Origin: Kiritimatiellia bacterium
GTDB lineage: Bacteria; Verrucomicrobiota; Kiritimatiellia; RFP12; DVOR01
Reading direction: 5' to 3'
DNA: 64,000 nucleotides
NCBI GenBank assembly: GCA_017558005.1
Contig: JAFYWN010000032.1
Location: 1-64,000, forward strand
The translations under genes and the position numbers were made by a program. This document shows, piece by piece, positions 1 to 9,092 of this stretch. The notes beneath the pieces are model-generated. The model was given only the letters and a program-made list of their open reading frames with translations, searched no databases and was not told the DNA's origin. Position 1 is the stretch's first letter. Each line of letters begins with the position of its first letter.

Positions 1-358
1 TATTGCGACCCAATTTCGCTGATATTGACCCGGAATTGCTTTAGCTTTCCCCCAAAAAGCTGCTACTTGTTGATAACTTTTCTATCACTCTGGGTCCAAA
101 ATTTCGCAAGGAAGCCGCTGTAGCGGAGTTGATTTTGCCCTGTTTTTGACTTATCTCTTTATTTTTCAAGGAGTTATGCAGTTTTTACGAGGTTGAGCAA
201 AAGTGCCGAAAAACTGCCGATCCGCCGACAAATTTTCAAAAAACTGCGTCGGAAAATGTGAATTGTTGATAACTTGTTGATAACTCAAAAAAGTTTTCAA
301 CAGGCGAAAAATCGTCAAAATTTTCGAAAAAGTGACAAACCTGCGTAAGGGATTTTAA
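1..358. repeat. Long intergenic repeat, copy 1 of 2
   Basis: This stretch is nearly the same as 33998-34355 in the same orientation, with scattered substitutions only; I estimate about 90% identity by eye. No long reading frame crosses it. It holds three exact TGTTGATAA sites (68-76, 264-272, 275-283), whose complement TTATCAACA is one base from the DnaA-box consensus. It also holds a conserved AAGGAG followed by a 6-codon micro-ORF (ATG at 176). The left end shows remnants of the 22-bp tandem units seen complete beside copy 2. The copy may extend left of the window. Confidence 0.85.
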
Positions 359-978
359 CCACGAATTTCACGAATATTTTAAAACCACAAAATACTCAAA
401 ATACTCAAAAAAAGGACTGCTTATGCAAAGGACTGCATGTATTTTTAACGCGAGAACGCTAATCTTACAAATCCGCTCAACTCGGCGCTATGAAAAACCT
501 TGCTACGCAAGCTTTTTCCCGAGTATGACGGATTTGCGCTACGCGAAGCATGTAAAGGACTGCATGTGGATAGATTAGACGGGCAACCGCCCATCGCTCA
601 AATAGATTATGGATAGATTAATGATAGATTAACCATTTACGACGTAATATCCACATCTCCTCCCTCTCATCCACTCTTCTTTACCCCCTGCATTTTCCCA
701 TCTTCACAGGCGAGTCTGCAGGACGAGCACGGGGTAAAGCGCCCTGCGCTTTCGCGGGTGCAGGGGTGCGAACCCCTGCCTTGGGGGTGTGGGGGCGAAG
801 TTAGCCCCCACATGCCTTCCTTTTTTTGAGCTTTTCGAGTTTTCGTGGTTATATCCACTCAAGTCAGAGTGTGGAGTGACGTCAACATTTTCACATTTGC
901 ACATTTTCAAGAGCGCGGAGGGAGTGATTTTATGGTATACTTTCGCGCGTTTTTTAATAAAGAAGAGGATTTAGCTCC
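359..978. other. Gene-free spacer upstream of valS with GC-rich palindromes
   Basis: No gene is supported here. The stretch has short repeated words (AGGACTGC at about 413, 428 and 547) and two strong GC hairpins without T tracts: GCAGGGGT/ACCCCTGC at about 760-779 and TGTGGGGGC/GCCCCCACA at about 787-812. The second hairpin recurs at 34451-34474 next to the other long repeat. The small reading frames here are built from palindromes and do not look coding. Confidence 0.6.
933..941 (+). promoter_or_regulatory. Extended -10 promoter of valS
   Basis: TGGTATACT is a TGn extended -10 element 37 bases before the valS start. No good -35 hexamer lies 17 bases upstream. The same element occurs before the DJ-1 gene and the malY-like gene. 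Confidence 0.5.
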
Positions 979-3657
979 ATGATGGACAAACATTACGACC
1001 CTAAAGCCGTTGAAGCGAAGTGGTATCCGCGTTGGGAAGCACAGGGGTGCTTTCATGATGAACCTGCTGCCGGAGGGAAGCCCTACTCGGTCGTAATTCC
1101 GCCGCCGAATGTGACGGGTATTCTGCACATGGGCCATGCGTTGAACCAGACGATTCAGGATGTGTTGGTGCGTTGGCATCGTATGTGCGGCGACAATACG
1201 TGTTGGATGCCGGGTACGGACCACGCGGGTATTGCCACGCAGAATGTGGTTGAAAAGGCTTTACGCAAAGAAGGCAAGCGTCGTCAGGATCTCGGTCGCG
1301 AGGCATTTATTGATCGCGTGTGGGAATGGCGTAAGGAATATGGTGGCACGATTGTGCGCCAGCAACGCAAACTCGGCAACTCCACCGACTGGCAGCGCGA
1401 ACGCTTCACGATGGATGCGGGTCTTTCTGCGGCAGTGGCGAAGGTCTTTTGCGATCTCTACAACAAGGGCCTTATCTATCGTGGCAACTATATCGTGAAC
1501 TGGTGTCCGCGCTGCGGTACGGCGCTTGCTGACGATGAGGTGGAGCACGAACCCAACAATGGTAATTTGTGGTACGTCCGTTATCCTGTCGTGGGCAGCG
1601 AAGGCGAGTATGTGACGGTCGCAACCACCCGCCCGGAAACCCTTCCTGGCGATACGGCGGTGGCGGTGAACCCGAAGGATGAACGTTATGCACACCTGAA
1701 GGGCAAGAAGGTCCTTTTGCCGCTCACGGGTCGCGAAATTCCGGTGGTCTTCGATGACTACGTGGAAAAGGAATTTGGTACAGGTGTGGTAAAGATCACC
1801 CCTGCACACGATGCCAATGACTTTGCCGTGGGCCAACGTCACGATTTGCCGCAGGTCGACGTGATGAACGACGATGGCACGATGAATGCCCTCTCGGGTT
1901 ATGAAGGCATGGACCGCTTTGAGTGCCGTAAGGCAATCGTGGCAGACTTGGAAAAGGGCGGCTACCTCGTGAAGGTGGAACCCTACCAGAACCAGGTCGG
2001 CCATTGCTACCGTTGCCACACCGTGGTGGACAGCCGCCTCTCGAAGCAGTGGTTCGTGAAGATGAAGCCCTTGGCGCAGCCCGCCATCGAAGCGGTGCGT
2101 AAGGGTGAAGTGGCAATCCAACCGAAACGTTGGGAAAGCGTCTACTTCAACTGGATGGAAAACATCCGCGACTGGTGCATTAGCCGTCAGATTTGGTGGG
2201 GCCACCGCATCCCGGTGTACACCTGCGCCTGCGGCCATGAGTGGGCCAACCCCACTGCGCCTGACACCTGCCCCAAGTGCGGTGCGGGCAAGGATGCCAT
2301 CACGCAAGACCCCGATGTACTCGACACGTGGTTCTCCTCGTGGTTGTGGCCCTTCTCGACCTTCGGTTGGCCCGAAAAGACGCCCGAACTCGACTTCTAC
2401 TACCCCACGGCTGACCTCGTCACCGGCGCCGACATCCTCTTCTTCTGGGTGGCACGCATGATGATGGCAGGCTTTGAATTTATGGGTAAGGCCCCCTTCA
2501 AAAACATCATTTTGCACGGGATTGTGCGCGACGCGCAGGGCCGCAAGATGTCCAAGAGCTTGGGCAACTCGCTTGACCCCTTGGAAGTCATTGACCAGTA
2601 CTCGGCTGACGCATTGCGCTTCTCGCTCGCTCTCATCACCTCGATGGAAACCGACACCAAGGTGGACATGAGCAAGTTTGAGATTGGCCGCAACTTCGGT
2701 ACGAAGCTTTGGAATGCCGCCCGCTTCCTGCAGATGAACGCAGAAAAACTTGGCGACTTCTCCTTCGCTGACTACGCGGGTGACGGTTTGGCACTCGATG
2801 CCGCCTTATTGCATGATGATGACCGCCACTTGCTCTTGAAGACGCACCACATCTGTTCGGCGATGTCCTCGGCATTGGCAAAGTATCGCATCCAAGAAGG
2901 CGCCCTTGCGATTTACGACTTCGCATGGACCGACTTCTGCGACTGGTACCTTGAGTACGCCAAGGGCGACCTCAACGCAGAAGACGCAGGTCGCCGTCGC
3001 CAAGTGCTCGCCCTGCTCGCAGATGTCTATGGCAAGATTTTGCGTCTGTTGCACCCCTACATGCCCTTCGTCACCGAAGAAATCTGGCACCAGTTGGGCT
3101 ACTGCAAGGACGAAGACTCCATCATGCGCGCCCCCTATCCCACTGGCTACACTGCCGACCAGCAGACCGCTTGGGGTCTCTCCGAAGAGGTGCTCACCTA
3201 CGTGGAAACCAAGCGCGAACTCATCACGGGATGCCGCGCACTCCGCGCAGACTCTGGCGTGCCGCCCGCATTGGCCGTCAACCTCCTGCTCCACCCTGCA
3301 ACCGCCGCCATGGAAACCAAGCTCGCACGTGACATTGATTCGCTCAAGGCCGCCATCCGCGCCGAAAGCATCACCTTCGTCACGGAAGCACCTGCCAAGG
3401 CAATGCCTTCTAAGTTGCTCACCGCAGGCATGGTCTATTTGCCGTTGGAAGGGCTCATTGATACCAAGGCAGAAGCAGAGAAGTTGGACAAGGAAATTGC
3501 AAAGTTGCAGGGCTTCCTCAAGGGTATCAATGCCAAGCTCTCCAATGAAGCCTTCGTCTCCAAGGCACCTGAAGCAATTATCCAGAATCAGCGCGACCGC
3601 AAGGTCGAACTGGAAGCGCAGATTGCCGCGCTTGAAGCACGCAAGGCGGCACTCTAA
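979..3657 (+). CDS. valS: Valyl-tRNA synthetase
   Basis: This class I aminoacyl-tRNA synthetase (892 aa, normal length) charges tRNA-Val with valine in the cytoplasm. The HIGH signature is HMGH at residues 50-53 and the second signature is KMSKS at 523-527. DWCISRQIWWGHRIPVY marks the catalytic domain. Cys pairs just after it (CACGHEW and CPKC) suggest a zinc ribbon in the editing/connective region, as in some ValRS. The last ~70 residues form the usual Lys/Glu-rich coiled-coil arm. The ATGATG start follows an AGAGGAT ribosome site. The gene stands alone with its own promoter and terminator. Confidence 0.98.
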   Translation: MMDKHYDPKAVEAKWYPRWEAQGCFHDEPAAGGKPYSVVIPPPNVTGILHMGHALNQTIQDVLVRWHRMCGDNTCWMPGTDHAGIATQNVVEKALRKEGKRRQDLGREAFIDRVWEWRKEYGGTIVRQQRKLGNSTDWQRERFTMDAGLSAAVAKVFCDLYNKGLIYRGNYIVNWCPRCGTALADDEVEHEPNNGNLWYVRYPVVGSEGEYVTVATTRPETLPGDTAVAVNPKDERYAHLKGKKVLLPLTGREIPVVFDDYVEKEFGTGVVKITPAHDANDFAVGQRHDLPQVDVMNDDGTMNALSGYEGMDRFECRKAIVADLEKGGYLVKVEPYQNQVGHCYRCHTVVDSRLSKQWFVKMKPLAQPAIEAVRKGEVAIQPKRWESVYFNWMENIRDWCISRQIWWGHRIPVYTCACGHEWANPTAPDTCPKCGAGKDAITQDPDVLDTWFSSWLWPFSTFGWPEKTPELDFYYPTADLVTGADILFFWVARMMMAGFEFMGKAPFKNIILHGIVRDAQGRKMSKSLGNSLDPLEVIDQYSADALRFSLALITSMETDTKVDMSKFEIGRNFGTKLWNAARFLQMNAEKLGDFSFADYAGDGLALDAALLHDDDRHLLLKTHHICSAMSSALAKYRIQEGALAIYDFAWTDFCDWYLEYAKGDLNAEDAGRRRQVLALLADVYGKILRLLHPYMPFVTEEIWHQLGYCKDEDSIMRAPYPTGYTADQQTAWGLSEEVLTYVETKRELITGCRALRADSGVPPALAVNLLLHPATAAMETKLARDIDSLKAAIRAESITFVTEAPAKAMPSKLLTAGMVYLPLEGLIDTKAEAEKLDKEIAKLQGFLKGINAKLSNEAFVSKAPEAIIQNQRDRKVELEAQIAALEARKAAL

Positions 3658-3682
3658 ACCCACCTGGCACATCGCCTCAACA

Positions 3683-3714
3683 AAAGCCCCGGTCCAATTG
3701 GATCGGGGCTTTTT
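3683..3714 (+). terminator. Rho-independent terminator of valS
   Basis: AAAGCCCCG pairs with CGGGGCTTTTT around a nearly palindromic 12-base centre, followed by a T tract, 26 bases after the valS stop. Confidence 0.9.
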
Positions 3715-3828
3715 GTCTGCCAAACGAGTTAGCGCCTGCGGCGCAGGATGACGTGTGGGAATTTAACCACGAGTATGCAGGGTTCAAAAAGAGTCAATCG
3801 TAAATTGTTACCGTCAACCTTTGCATTT

Positions 3829-3836
3829 GGTATACT
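3829..3836 (+). promoter_or_regulatory. Extended -10 promoter of the DJ-1 gene
   Basis: GGTATACT, preceded by T, matches the TGnTATACT element seen before valS. It lies about 30 bases before the start codon. Confidence 0.45.
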
Positions 3837-3867
3837 ACTTGCATATACGATAATAAAAAGGACACTT

Positions 3868-4419
3868 ATGAAACTCTTACTTTTATTAGCAAACGGATTT
3901 GAAGAAATTGAAGCGCTCGGCACGCTTGACCTCTTACGTCGTGGCGAGGTAGAGGTGACCACCTGCACGTTAAACCAGACTCCACTCACGTTAGGCGCGC
4001 ACAACATCGCCGTGGAGGCAGAACTCTGCCTGACGGAACTGGATAGCACGCAGTATGACGGCGTCATCCTCCCTGGTGGCATGGGCGGTTCGCAAGCCTT
4101 GGCCGCAACGCAGGGTGTCTTGGAACTCTTGAAAGACTACAACGAACAAGGTAAAACCATCTGCGCTATCTGCGCCGCACCTGCCCTCGTTTTGACCGCC
4201 GCAGACATCATTCAGAATCGCAAGGTGACTTGTTATCCCGCGCCTGAATTCATTGAAGCATTGGGCGATAACTACCTCTCTGCGAAGGCACACACAGAGG
4301 GCAACCTCATCACCGCCGCAGGCCCTGGATGCTTCACCGACTTTGCTAAGGCAATTATGGATGCCGTAGCACCGGGCACCTCGGAAGGCGTCTTCAAGGC
4401 TGCATTGATCAAGGACTAA
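3868..4419 (+). CDS. DJ-1/PfpI family protein (YajL/ThiJ-like)
   Basis: This 183-aa protein has the compact alpha/beta fold signature of DJ-1 proteins: LLLLANGFEEIEA at the N terminus with the conserved Glu, GGMGGSQAL in the middle, and the nucleophile elbow ICAICAAPALVL, where the second Cys is the reactive one. Relatives act as chaperones, glyoxalases or deglycases, and the exact activity cannot be read from sequence. The start at 3868 is chosen because it matches the family N terminus and follows AAAAAGGAC; the longer in-frame extension lacks similarity. A lipoprotein gene follows 14 bases downstream. Confidence 0.88.
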   Translation: MKLLLLLANGFEEIEALGTLDLLRRGEVEVTTCTLNQTPLTLGAHNIAVEAELCLTELDSTQYDGVILPGGMGGSQALAATQGVLELLKDYNEQGKTICAICAAPALVLTAADIIQNRKVTCYPAPEFIEALGDNYLSAKAHTEGNLITAAGPGCFTDFAKAIMDAVAPGTSEGVFKAALIKD

Positions 4420-4433
4420 CCAATTCCAACCGC

Positions 4434-5312
4434 ATGCTCAAACACCTGCGACTCGTTCGAACCTGTCTTATGCTTTCAGCCCTTTCGCTGATAGCATTGA
4501 CAGGTTGTCGCGCACCATCGGCATGCCTCCTCCAGCCTCCATCTGTCTCACACGTAGGGTTCTGCATTGGAGAGCATTGGCTCAGTTTGTTTACCGTTCG
4601 CGATAACGAGGGCTACACGGTGGTGTTAAACGTTACCGCGGAGGTTCTCTCCAAGGGACATCCCCTTCAGGTGCAACTTTGTGCAGCCCCCTATCGCACC
4701 GATTCTAGCAAGGCGTGGTCGCGCACCCTCGCCACCATTACGGAACCGAACGCGTACACCTTCAAGTTGGACAACGACGACTTACGGTCCGTCGTAGAGG
4801 GGCCTTATGACTATTGCCTGCGGGTGTCCTTGCTTCAGTCCGACGGCCAATACATTGAAAGCCGTGATACGCGCCTTAGCAGTGAGGTTCCCTCAACAGA
4901 CGAGAAGGGTGCGTACGAACATGAAAACCGCGAGAGCCTCAAGCAGTTGCAAGCCTTTGCTGTTAAGGCTTCCTCCATCACCTTCGCCGTCGAGCAACTG
5001 AATGCGGAAGTCGGCCCAATTGGTCAAAGTACCCCGATTACCTTAACGCCCAGTGACGCGAAAACGGTTCGGGAACTCATTACGCGCATGCGTTCGGTCA
5101 AAACCGAAATTATCTTAGCCGAATATGACCAAATCCAAACCTTCAACTTGCTTGATTCAAGCGGCAACATTTTGACATCTCTCGACCTTATCCATGTCGT
5201 TAGCGAAGCCTACGTCAGTCCAGAAGACGTTGCCTATAATGCCTGTTTTGCCTTGAGCAACGAGGATCACGCCACCTTATGCACCCTCCTCTACCGGTTG
5301 TCTAACCTATGA
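4434..5312 (+). CDS. Hypothetical lipoprotein
   Basis: This 292-aa protein has a signal peptide with lipobox LIALTGC (Cys at about residue 25), so it is predicted to be lipid-anchored outside the inner membrane. The mature part shows no family I recognise; it seems beta-rich. The ribosome site before 4434 is poor, and a start at the internal Met of MLSALSLIAL would still give a signal peptide. Its stop overlaps the rpoN start by ATGA, so translation of the two is probably coupled, which is an odd partner for a sigma factor. Confidence 0.7.
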   Translation: MLKHLRLVRTCLMLSALSLIALTGCRAPSACLLQPPSVSHVGFCIGEHWLSLFTVRDNEGYTVVLNVTAEVLSKGHPLQVQLCAAPYRTDSSKAWSRTLATITEPNAYTFKLDNDDLRSVVEGPYDYCLRVSLLQSDGQYIESRDTRLSSEVPSTDEKGAYEHENRESLKQLQAFAVKASSITFAVEQLNAEVGPIGQSTPITLTPSDAKTVRELITRMRSVKTEIILAEYDQIQTFNLLDSSGNILTSLDLIHVVSEAYVSPEDVAYNACFALSNEDHATLCTLLYRLSNL

Positions 5313-6784
5313 GCCTTCTCAGCCAAAGCACACAAATACGTCAGCAGCAACGCCAAAGTCAGGAGTTGCAGCTCTCGTTGCGTGCGCAACAACGGTTGGA
5401 ACTGCTCGGGTTACAAGTCGGGAAGCTCACCACAGAACTTCGTCAACGCGCCGAACAAAATCCCTTCTTAGAATTCGCTCCCCCTCTTTTAGAGACCGCT
5501 GCAGGCGACTTTCAGAGTGCGGCAGCCGAAGACATCGGCCATGAGGACACCCCCGACTACTTCCTCTCTGGCCGAGAAGGATTTGGCGACCAACCCGACC
5601 CCGTGGAGCAAGCTGAGGCAACCCGTCGGCACGACTACCAACTCCTCTCGCTCACCGAACCAGAAACCCTCTATCGTCACCTTGAAAAACAGGTCCTTGA
5701 GAGCTATCCCCCTGGCGCCGAACGAGACCAACTCCTCCTCATCTGCGATGCCTTAGATAGCGATGGCTACTTACGCCGTTCGCCCCATGAGCTTCTCTCC
5801 GATTGGTGGGAGATGCACCATACGCGTCCTGAGCGTGCAGAAGAGCGCGACATCATTGAGGCCATTACGTCGGTGCAACGCCTTGACCCGCCAGGCGTCG
5901 GGGCGCGTTCACTCGCAGAGTGCCTTGAACTCCAAGTGCGCGCTGACCCCACCTATTCACCAGAGCGTACCGTGCGATTAAAATTGTGCCAGCGCCTCAA
6001 TGCGTTGCTCACCGACACCCCTGCGCAACTCGCCCGCACCTTGCGATGCACCCCCGAGCAACTCGCCGATGCGCGTGCCTACCTCGCTACGCTCAATCCC
6101 TTCCCAGGGCGAGCCTTCGCGAACGAACCGCCGCCTGAGCCCCCTGAGGTCATCGCACTTAAGGGGCCCGATGGCATTTGGAGAGCGCGCTGCAACGAAG
6201 AAGATTTACCCCTTTTTCGGATGGATGAAGCGGCGCTTGAGGCGGCCAAAACACACGCCCATCAGAAGGAAGAGCGTGCCCTCATCTCCGAATGGGAAGC
6301 ACAAGCACGCCTTTGGACCGAGGCCTACAAAGAGCGTAATGAGACCCTGCGACGCGTGGCGCAATTAGTCTTTGATCGGCAGACCGACTTTTTGGATAGC
6401 GGTGGCGACCCTGCAACCCTAAAACCCCTCCTGCAACGCGACATCGCAGAGGTCATTGGTTACGATGAAAGCACCATCTCCCGCGCCGTAAAGGAGAAGG
6501 TTGTGCGCGTGGCAAACGCCCACAAACTCCTTCCGCTAAAGGCATTTTTCACCCATGCGCTCCCCGCCTCTGCCGATGGTTCGGCGACTGCAGTCTCAGA
6601 GCAACAAGCCAAATCTGCGCTCAAGGCATTGATTGATGCCGAAGATCGCACCCACCCCCTCTCCGACCAAGCGCTCATGGAAGCATTGGCCGCGCAACAC
6701 ATCCCCTTGGCACGGCGCACTGTCGCCAAATATCGTGAACAACTCGGCATTCCCTCAACGCGAGAACGCCGTCAGAAACTGTGA
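5309..6784 (+). CDS. rpoN: RNA polymerase sigma-54 factor
   Basis: At 491 aa this is the usual length. Region I is the Gln/Leu-rich N terminus (STQIRQQQRQSQELQLSL...). Next come the acidic linker and the core-binding domain (residues about 130-310), and then the -12-binding helix-turn-helix. The C terminus carries the diagnostic RpoN box, ARRTVAKYREQLGIP, at about residues 468-482. Sigma-54 recognises GG/GC -24/-12 promoters and needs AAA+ activators, and none is encoded in this window. The gene overlaps the upstream lipoprotein and is followed 7 bases later by a dehydrogenase gene. Confidence 0.95.
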   Translation: MSLLSQSTQIRQQQRQSQELQLSLRAQQRLELLGLQVGKLTTELRQRAEQNPFLEFAPPLLETAAGDFQSAAAEDIGHEDTPDYFLSGREGFGDQPDPVEQAEATRRHDYQLLSLTEPETLYRHLEKQVLESYPPGAERDQLLLICDALDSDGYLRRSPHELLSDWWEMHHTRPERAEERDIIEAITSVQRLDPPGVGARSLAECLELQVRADPTYSPERTVRLKLCQRLNALLTDTPAQLARTLRCTPEQLADARAYLATLNPFPGRAFANEPPPEPPEVIALKGPDGIWRARCNEEDLPLFRMDEAALEAAKTHAHQKEERALISEWEAQARLWTEAYKERNETLRRVAQLVFDRQTDFLDSGGDPATLKPLLQRDIAEVIGYDESTISRAVKEKVVRVANAHKLLPLKAFFTHALPASADGSATAVSEQQAKSALKALIDAEDRTHPLSDQALMEALAAQHIPLARRTVAKYREQLGIPSTRERRQKL

Positions 6785-6791
6785 GGTCAAC

Positions 6792-7694
6792 ATGGACAAA
6801 CCGATCGTTCTTGTTTGGTTAACCCTACGTGGCGTGGCTGAATTCACCGCCACCGCAGAACAAGTTGCGCGCTGGCAAGCACGTCTGCCCGAATTGGAAT
6901 TTCTTCACGTCACCACGCAAGAGGACTTCATTAAAAACCTTTCGCGTGCGACCTATGTGATGACCTACCACTTCTGCGATGCGTGGTTGCAACTCACCTA
7001 TCGCGCCAAGTGGATCTCCACCCCTGCGGCGGGGCGTGAACTTTTGGGTGAAAACTTCCCTGAACGCCTCAAAGTCACCTTTGGCACCTTCCATGGTGCG
7101 ATTATGGCAGAGTCCGCAGTAGGGATGTTGCTCGCCGTTCGCCGCGGACTCTTACCGGGCGTGGGGCTCTGCACTGAATTAACCCCGTGGCCCGAACACC
7201 AAGTGGGCCGTCGTATCATCGCAGGAAGTAAGGCGGTCATTTTGGGTTATGGCAATATCGGCAAGGCCATTGATAGCAAACTCACGGCGCTTGGCGTGCA
7301 GTGCATTGGCGTCAATCGTAAGAACTTGGCCAACCTCAAGGACTATCTGAAGGACGCTGATGCACTCTTCTTAGCCCTTCCTGGCACCCCCGAAACGACC
7401 AACCTCATTAATGCCGATGCGCTCGCCTGTTTGCCGCCCCATGCCGTTGTGATCAACGTCGGCCGTGGCAACGCAATCAACGAACGCGCCCTCGCCGAGG
7501 CACTCGTCGCCCATCGCCTCTATGCCGCCTTCTTAGATGTGCTCCCCGAAGAACCCTATCCCGTGGATGGACTCCTTCGTAAGACACCGCACTGCTACCT
7601 AATGCCACACGCATCAGCCTTCGCGCCAGAGTATTTAGACATGGCCTTTGAAGAGTGGATCTCAATCTATCGCGACTGCTTCGCCACCAAGTAA
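6792..7694 (+). CDS. D-isomer-specific 2-hydroxyacid dehydrogenase
   Basis: This 300-aa NAD(P)-dependent oxidoreductase belongs to the 2-hydroxyacid dehydrogenase family. The Rossmann motif is GYGNIG at about residue 150. The catalytic Arg lies in INVGRGN, the Glu in PEEPYP and the His in MPHAS, so the Arg-Glu-His triad is present. The substrate (glyoxylate, hydroxypyruvate, phosphoglycerate-like or other) cannot be assigned. The start at 6792 follows GTGAGGT, which overlaps the rpoN stop. The next gene, recO, begins one base after the stop. Confidence 0.88.
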   Translation: MDKPIVLVWLTLRGVAEFTATAEQVARWQARLPELEFLHVTTQEDFIKNLSRATYVMTYHFCDAWLQLTYRAKWISTPAAGRELLGENFPERLKVTFGTFHGAIMAESAVGMLLAVRRGLLPGVGLCTELTPWPEHQVGRRIIAGSKAVILGYGNIGKAIDSKLTALGVQCIGVNRKNLANLKDYLKDADALFLALPGTPETTNLINADALACLPPHAVVINVGRGNAINERALAEALVAHRLYAAFLDVLPEEPYPVDGLLRKTPHCYLMPHASAFAPEYLDMAFEEWISIYRDCFATK

Positions 7695-7695
7695 C

Positions 7696-8499
7696 ATGCC
7701 CATTAGCCTGATCAAAACCGAAGCCATCTGCCTCAATGTGCGGCCCTTCTCCAAGACCTCGCACATGGTTACATGGCTCACGCGCTCAGATGGGTGTCTC
7801 ACGACCCCCGTCAAGGGCGCACAACGCCCCAAAAGTGCGTTTCTCGGTAAATATGACATCGGCTACACCTGCGAACTCATCTTTTATGCACGGGGGCGCA
7901 ATGGCGTGCACCACATCCGTGAGTGTTCGCCCCTCCACTTTAGAGAAGCCCTTCGCTTCAAGTGGCATCGCGCCTGCGCCGCGGGATATGCCTGCGACCT
8001 CACTCTGCGCACCGCACACGGCGAGCAGGCAAATGAAGCACTCTATATCACCCTCTCCACCCTTTTAGAAACCCTCCAACACTGCGAACGGCACGAGGCG
8101 GCATTGGCGCTCCTCTGGTATGAGTGCACACTCTTACACCTCCTCGGGGTGGCACCAGATTTCACCCCCTGCCCACACTGCCCCGCAAGCGACTTCCTCA
8201 CCTTCTCAATGGAAGAAGGGCGTGCCTTCTGCGAACACCGACCGTCGCGCTTGCATCGGCCTCCTGCGATGTCCCTCCACGCCGACATGCGCGCACTCTT
8301 CGCCACATTCATCCAAACACCCCTCCCAGAAATTCTCCAAACCGCACGCGAGACAGGGCGCACCGATGACCTGGGCCGACCCGAACCCTTTTCGGGCATG
8401 TTTGGCCTTCGACGCTTCCTCGGCGTCTTTATGACCGAACACCTTGATCTTCTGCCCGGCGCCAGACGCACCATCCTTGATATTCTTATCGGCGGTTAA
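7696..8499 (+). CDS. recO: DNA repair protein RecO
   Basis: This 267-aa protein has the RecO layout: an N-terminal OB fold (residues 1-80, EAICLNVRPFSKTSHMVTWLT...GCLTTPVKGAQRPKS), then a helical domain with a Cys cluster (CPHC and a following C) that binds zinc in many RecOs. RecO loads RecA on SSB-coated DNA with RecR in gap repair. The start at 7696 matches the family N terminus; an upstream in-frame Met would overlap the dehydrogenase gene. Confidence 0.88.
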   Translation: MPISLIKTEAICLNVRPFSKTSHMVTWLTRSDGCLTTPVKGAQRPKSAFLGKYDIGYTCELIFYARGRNGVHHIRECSPLHFREALRFKWHRACAAGYACDLTLRTAHGEQANEALYITLSTLLETLQHCERHEAALALLWYECTLLHLLGVAPDFTPCPHCPASDFLTFSMEEGRAFCEHRPSRLHRPPAMSLHADMRALFATFIQTPLPEILQTARETGRTDDLGRPEPFSGMFGLRRFLGVFMTEHLDLLPGARRTILDILIGG

Positions 8500-8625
8500 C
8501 GCGGACCTCTGCTCCTTCCCTCCACAATTCACGCAGGTAAAGCCTCACTTGGGCGCATTGTCCCCCACCCCCAAGCCTCCAATGGAGCGAATCTCAACTT
8601 TTTCTATCATTTTTGAAAAAAAGGC

Positions 8626-8654
8626 TTGCCATTCATCAGTTAATATGGCATAAT
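8626..8654 (+). promoter_or_regulatory. Promoter of tRNA-Ser
   Basis: TTGCCA, a 17-base spacer and CATAAT, with a TGG just before the -10 element, end 16 bases before the tRNA 5' end. Confidence 0.7.
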
Positions 8655-8670
8655 ATGCGCCACATTTTCA

Positions 8671-8761
8671 GGAGAGGTGGCCGAGTGGTCGAAGGCGCAA
8701 GACTGGAAATCTTGTGTACTCCTCGTGGGTACCGAGGGTTCAAATCCCTCCCTCTCCGCCA
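8671..8761 (+). tRNA. tRNA-Ser (anticodon GGA)
   Basis: The 91-base sequence folds into a class II tRNA with acceptor stem GGAGAGG/CCTCTCC, anticodon loop CTGGAAATC (anticodon GGA), a long variable arm typical of serine tRNAs, T-loop GGTTCAAATCC and an encoded CCA end. Confidence 0.97.
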
Positions 8762-8783
8762 GTTTTTGAAGGCAAAATCAATT

Positions 8784-8813
8784 CCGAGAAGTTTTACACT
8801 TCCCGGTTTTTTG
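8784..8813 (+). terminator. Terminator of tRNA-Ser
   Basis: CCGAGAAGT pairs with ACTTCCCGG with one mismatch, followed by six T. Confidence 0.7.
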
Positions 8814-9047
8814 TTTTTATACACCATATTTTTTGTTTTTATATACCTTAATTAAAATTGTACGCGCGCGAAGGTGGTCGCCCTCAATCGTGAAGCAAAG
8901 CAACGAATTCCCACGCCAAACACCTTAGCAAGCACTTAGAATCACACGTGCCGAGTCAACAGTTCAAATGATGCGCTAAACAATCCCCGCAAGCGCAATC
9001 AAGACTGAAGACAATTTACGAAAATGATTTTCTAAAATGCTGTTTTG

Positions 9048-9056
9048 TGTTACACT
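9048..9056 (+). promoter_or_regulatory. Extended -10 promoter of the SulP gene
   Basis: TGTTACACT fits the TGn extended -10 pattern and lies 36 bases before the start codon. A weak TTTTCT lies 17 bases upstream as a possible -35. Confidence 0.4.
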
Positions 9057-9092
9057 AAAAGTTATCGTCGTTTCATACAAGAAGGACCAATT

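Larger units (their letters stand above)
8762..9092. other. Spacer between tRNA-Ser and the SulP gene
   Basis: The spacer holds the tRNA terminator near its left end and an extended -10 element (TGTTACACT, 9048-9056) serving the transporter gene. I see no coding frame or structured RNA between them. Confidence 0.5.

Noticed and set aside
1-358. Chromosomal origin of replication
   Set aside because: The DnaA-box-like sites are imperfect, the element occurs twice, and dnaA, dnaN or gidA are not adjacent.
1261-2517. 418-codon open frame on the - strand
   Set aside because: It lies opposite valS, whose protein sequence is clear. Its product is His/Val-rich with no domain, a shadow of biased codon use.
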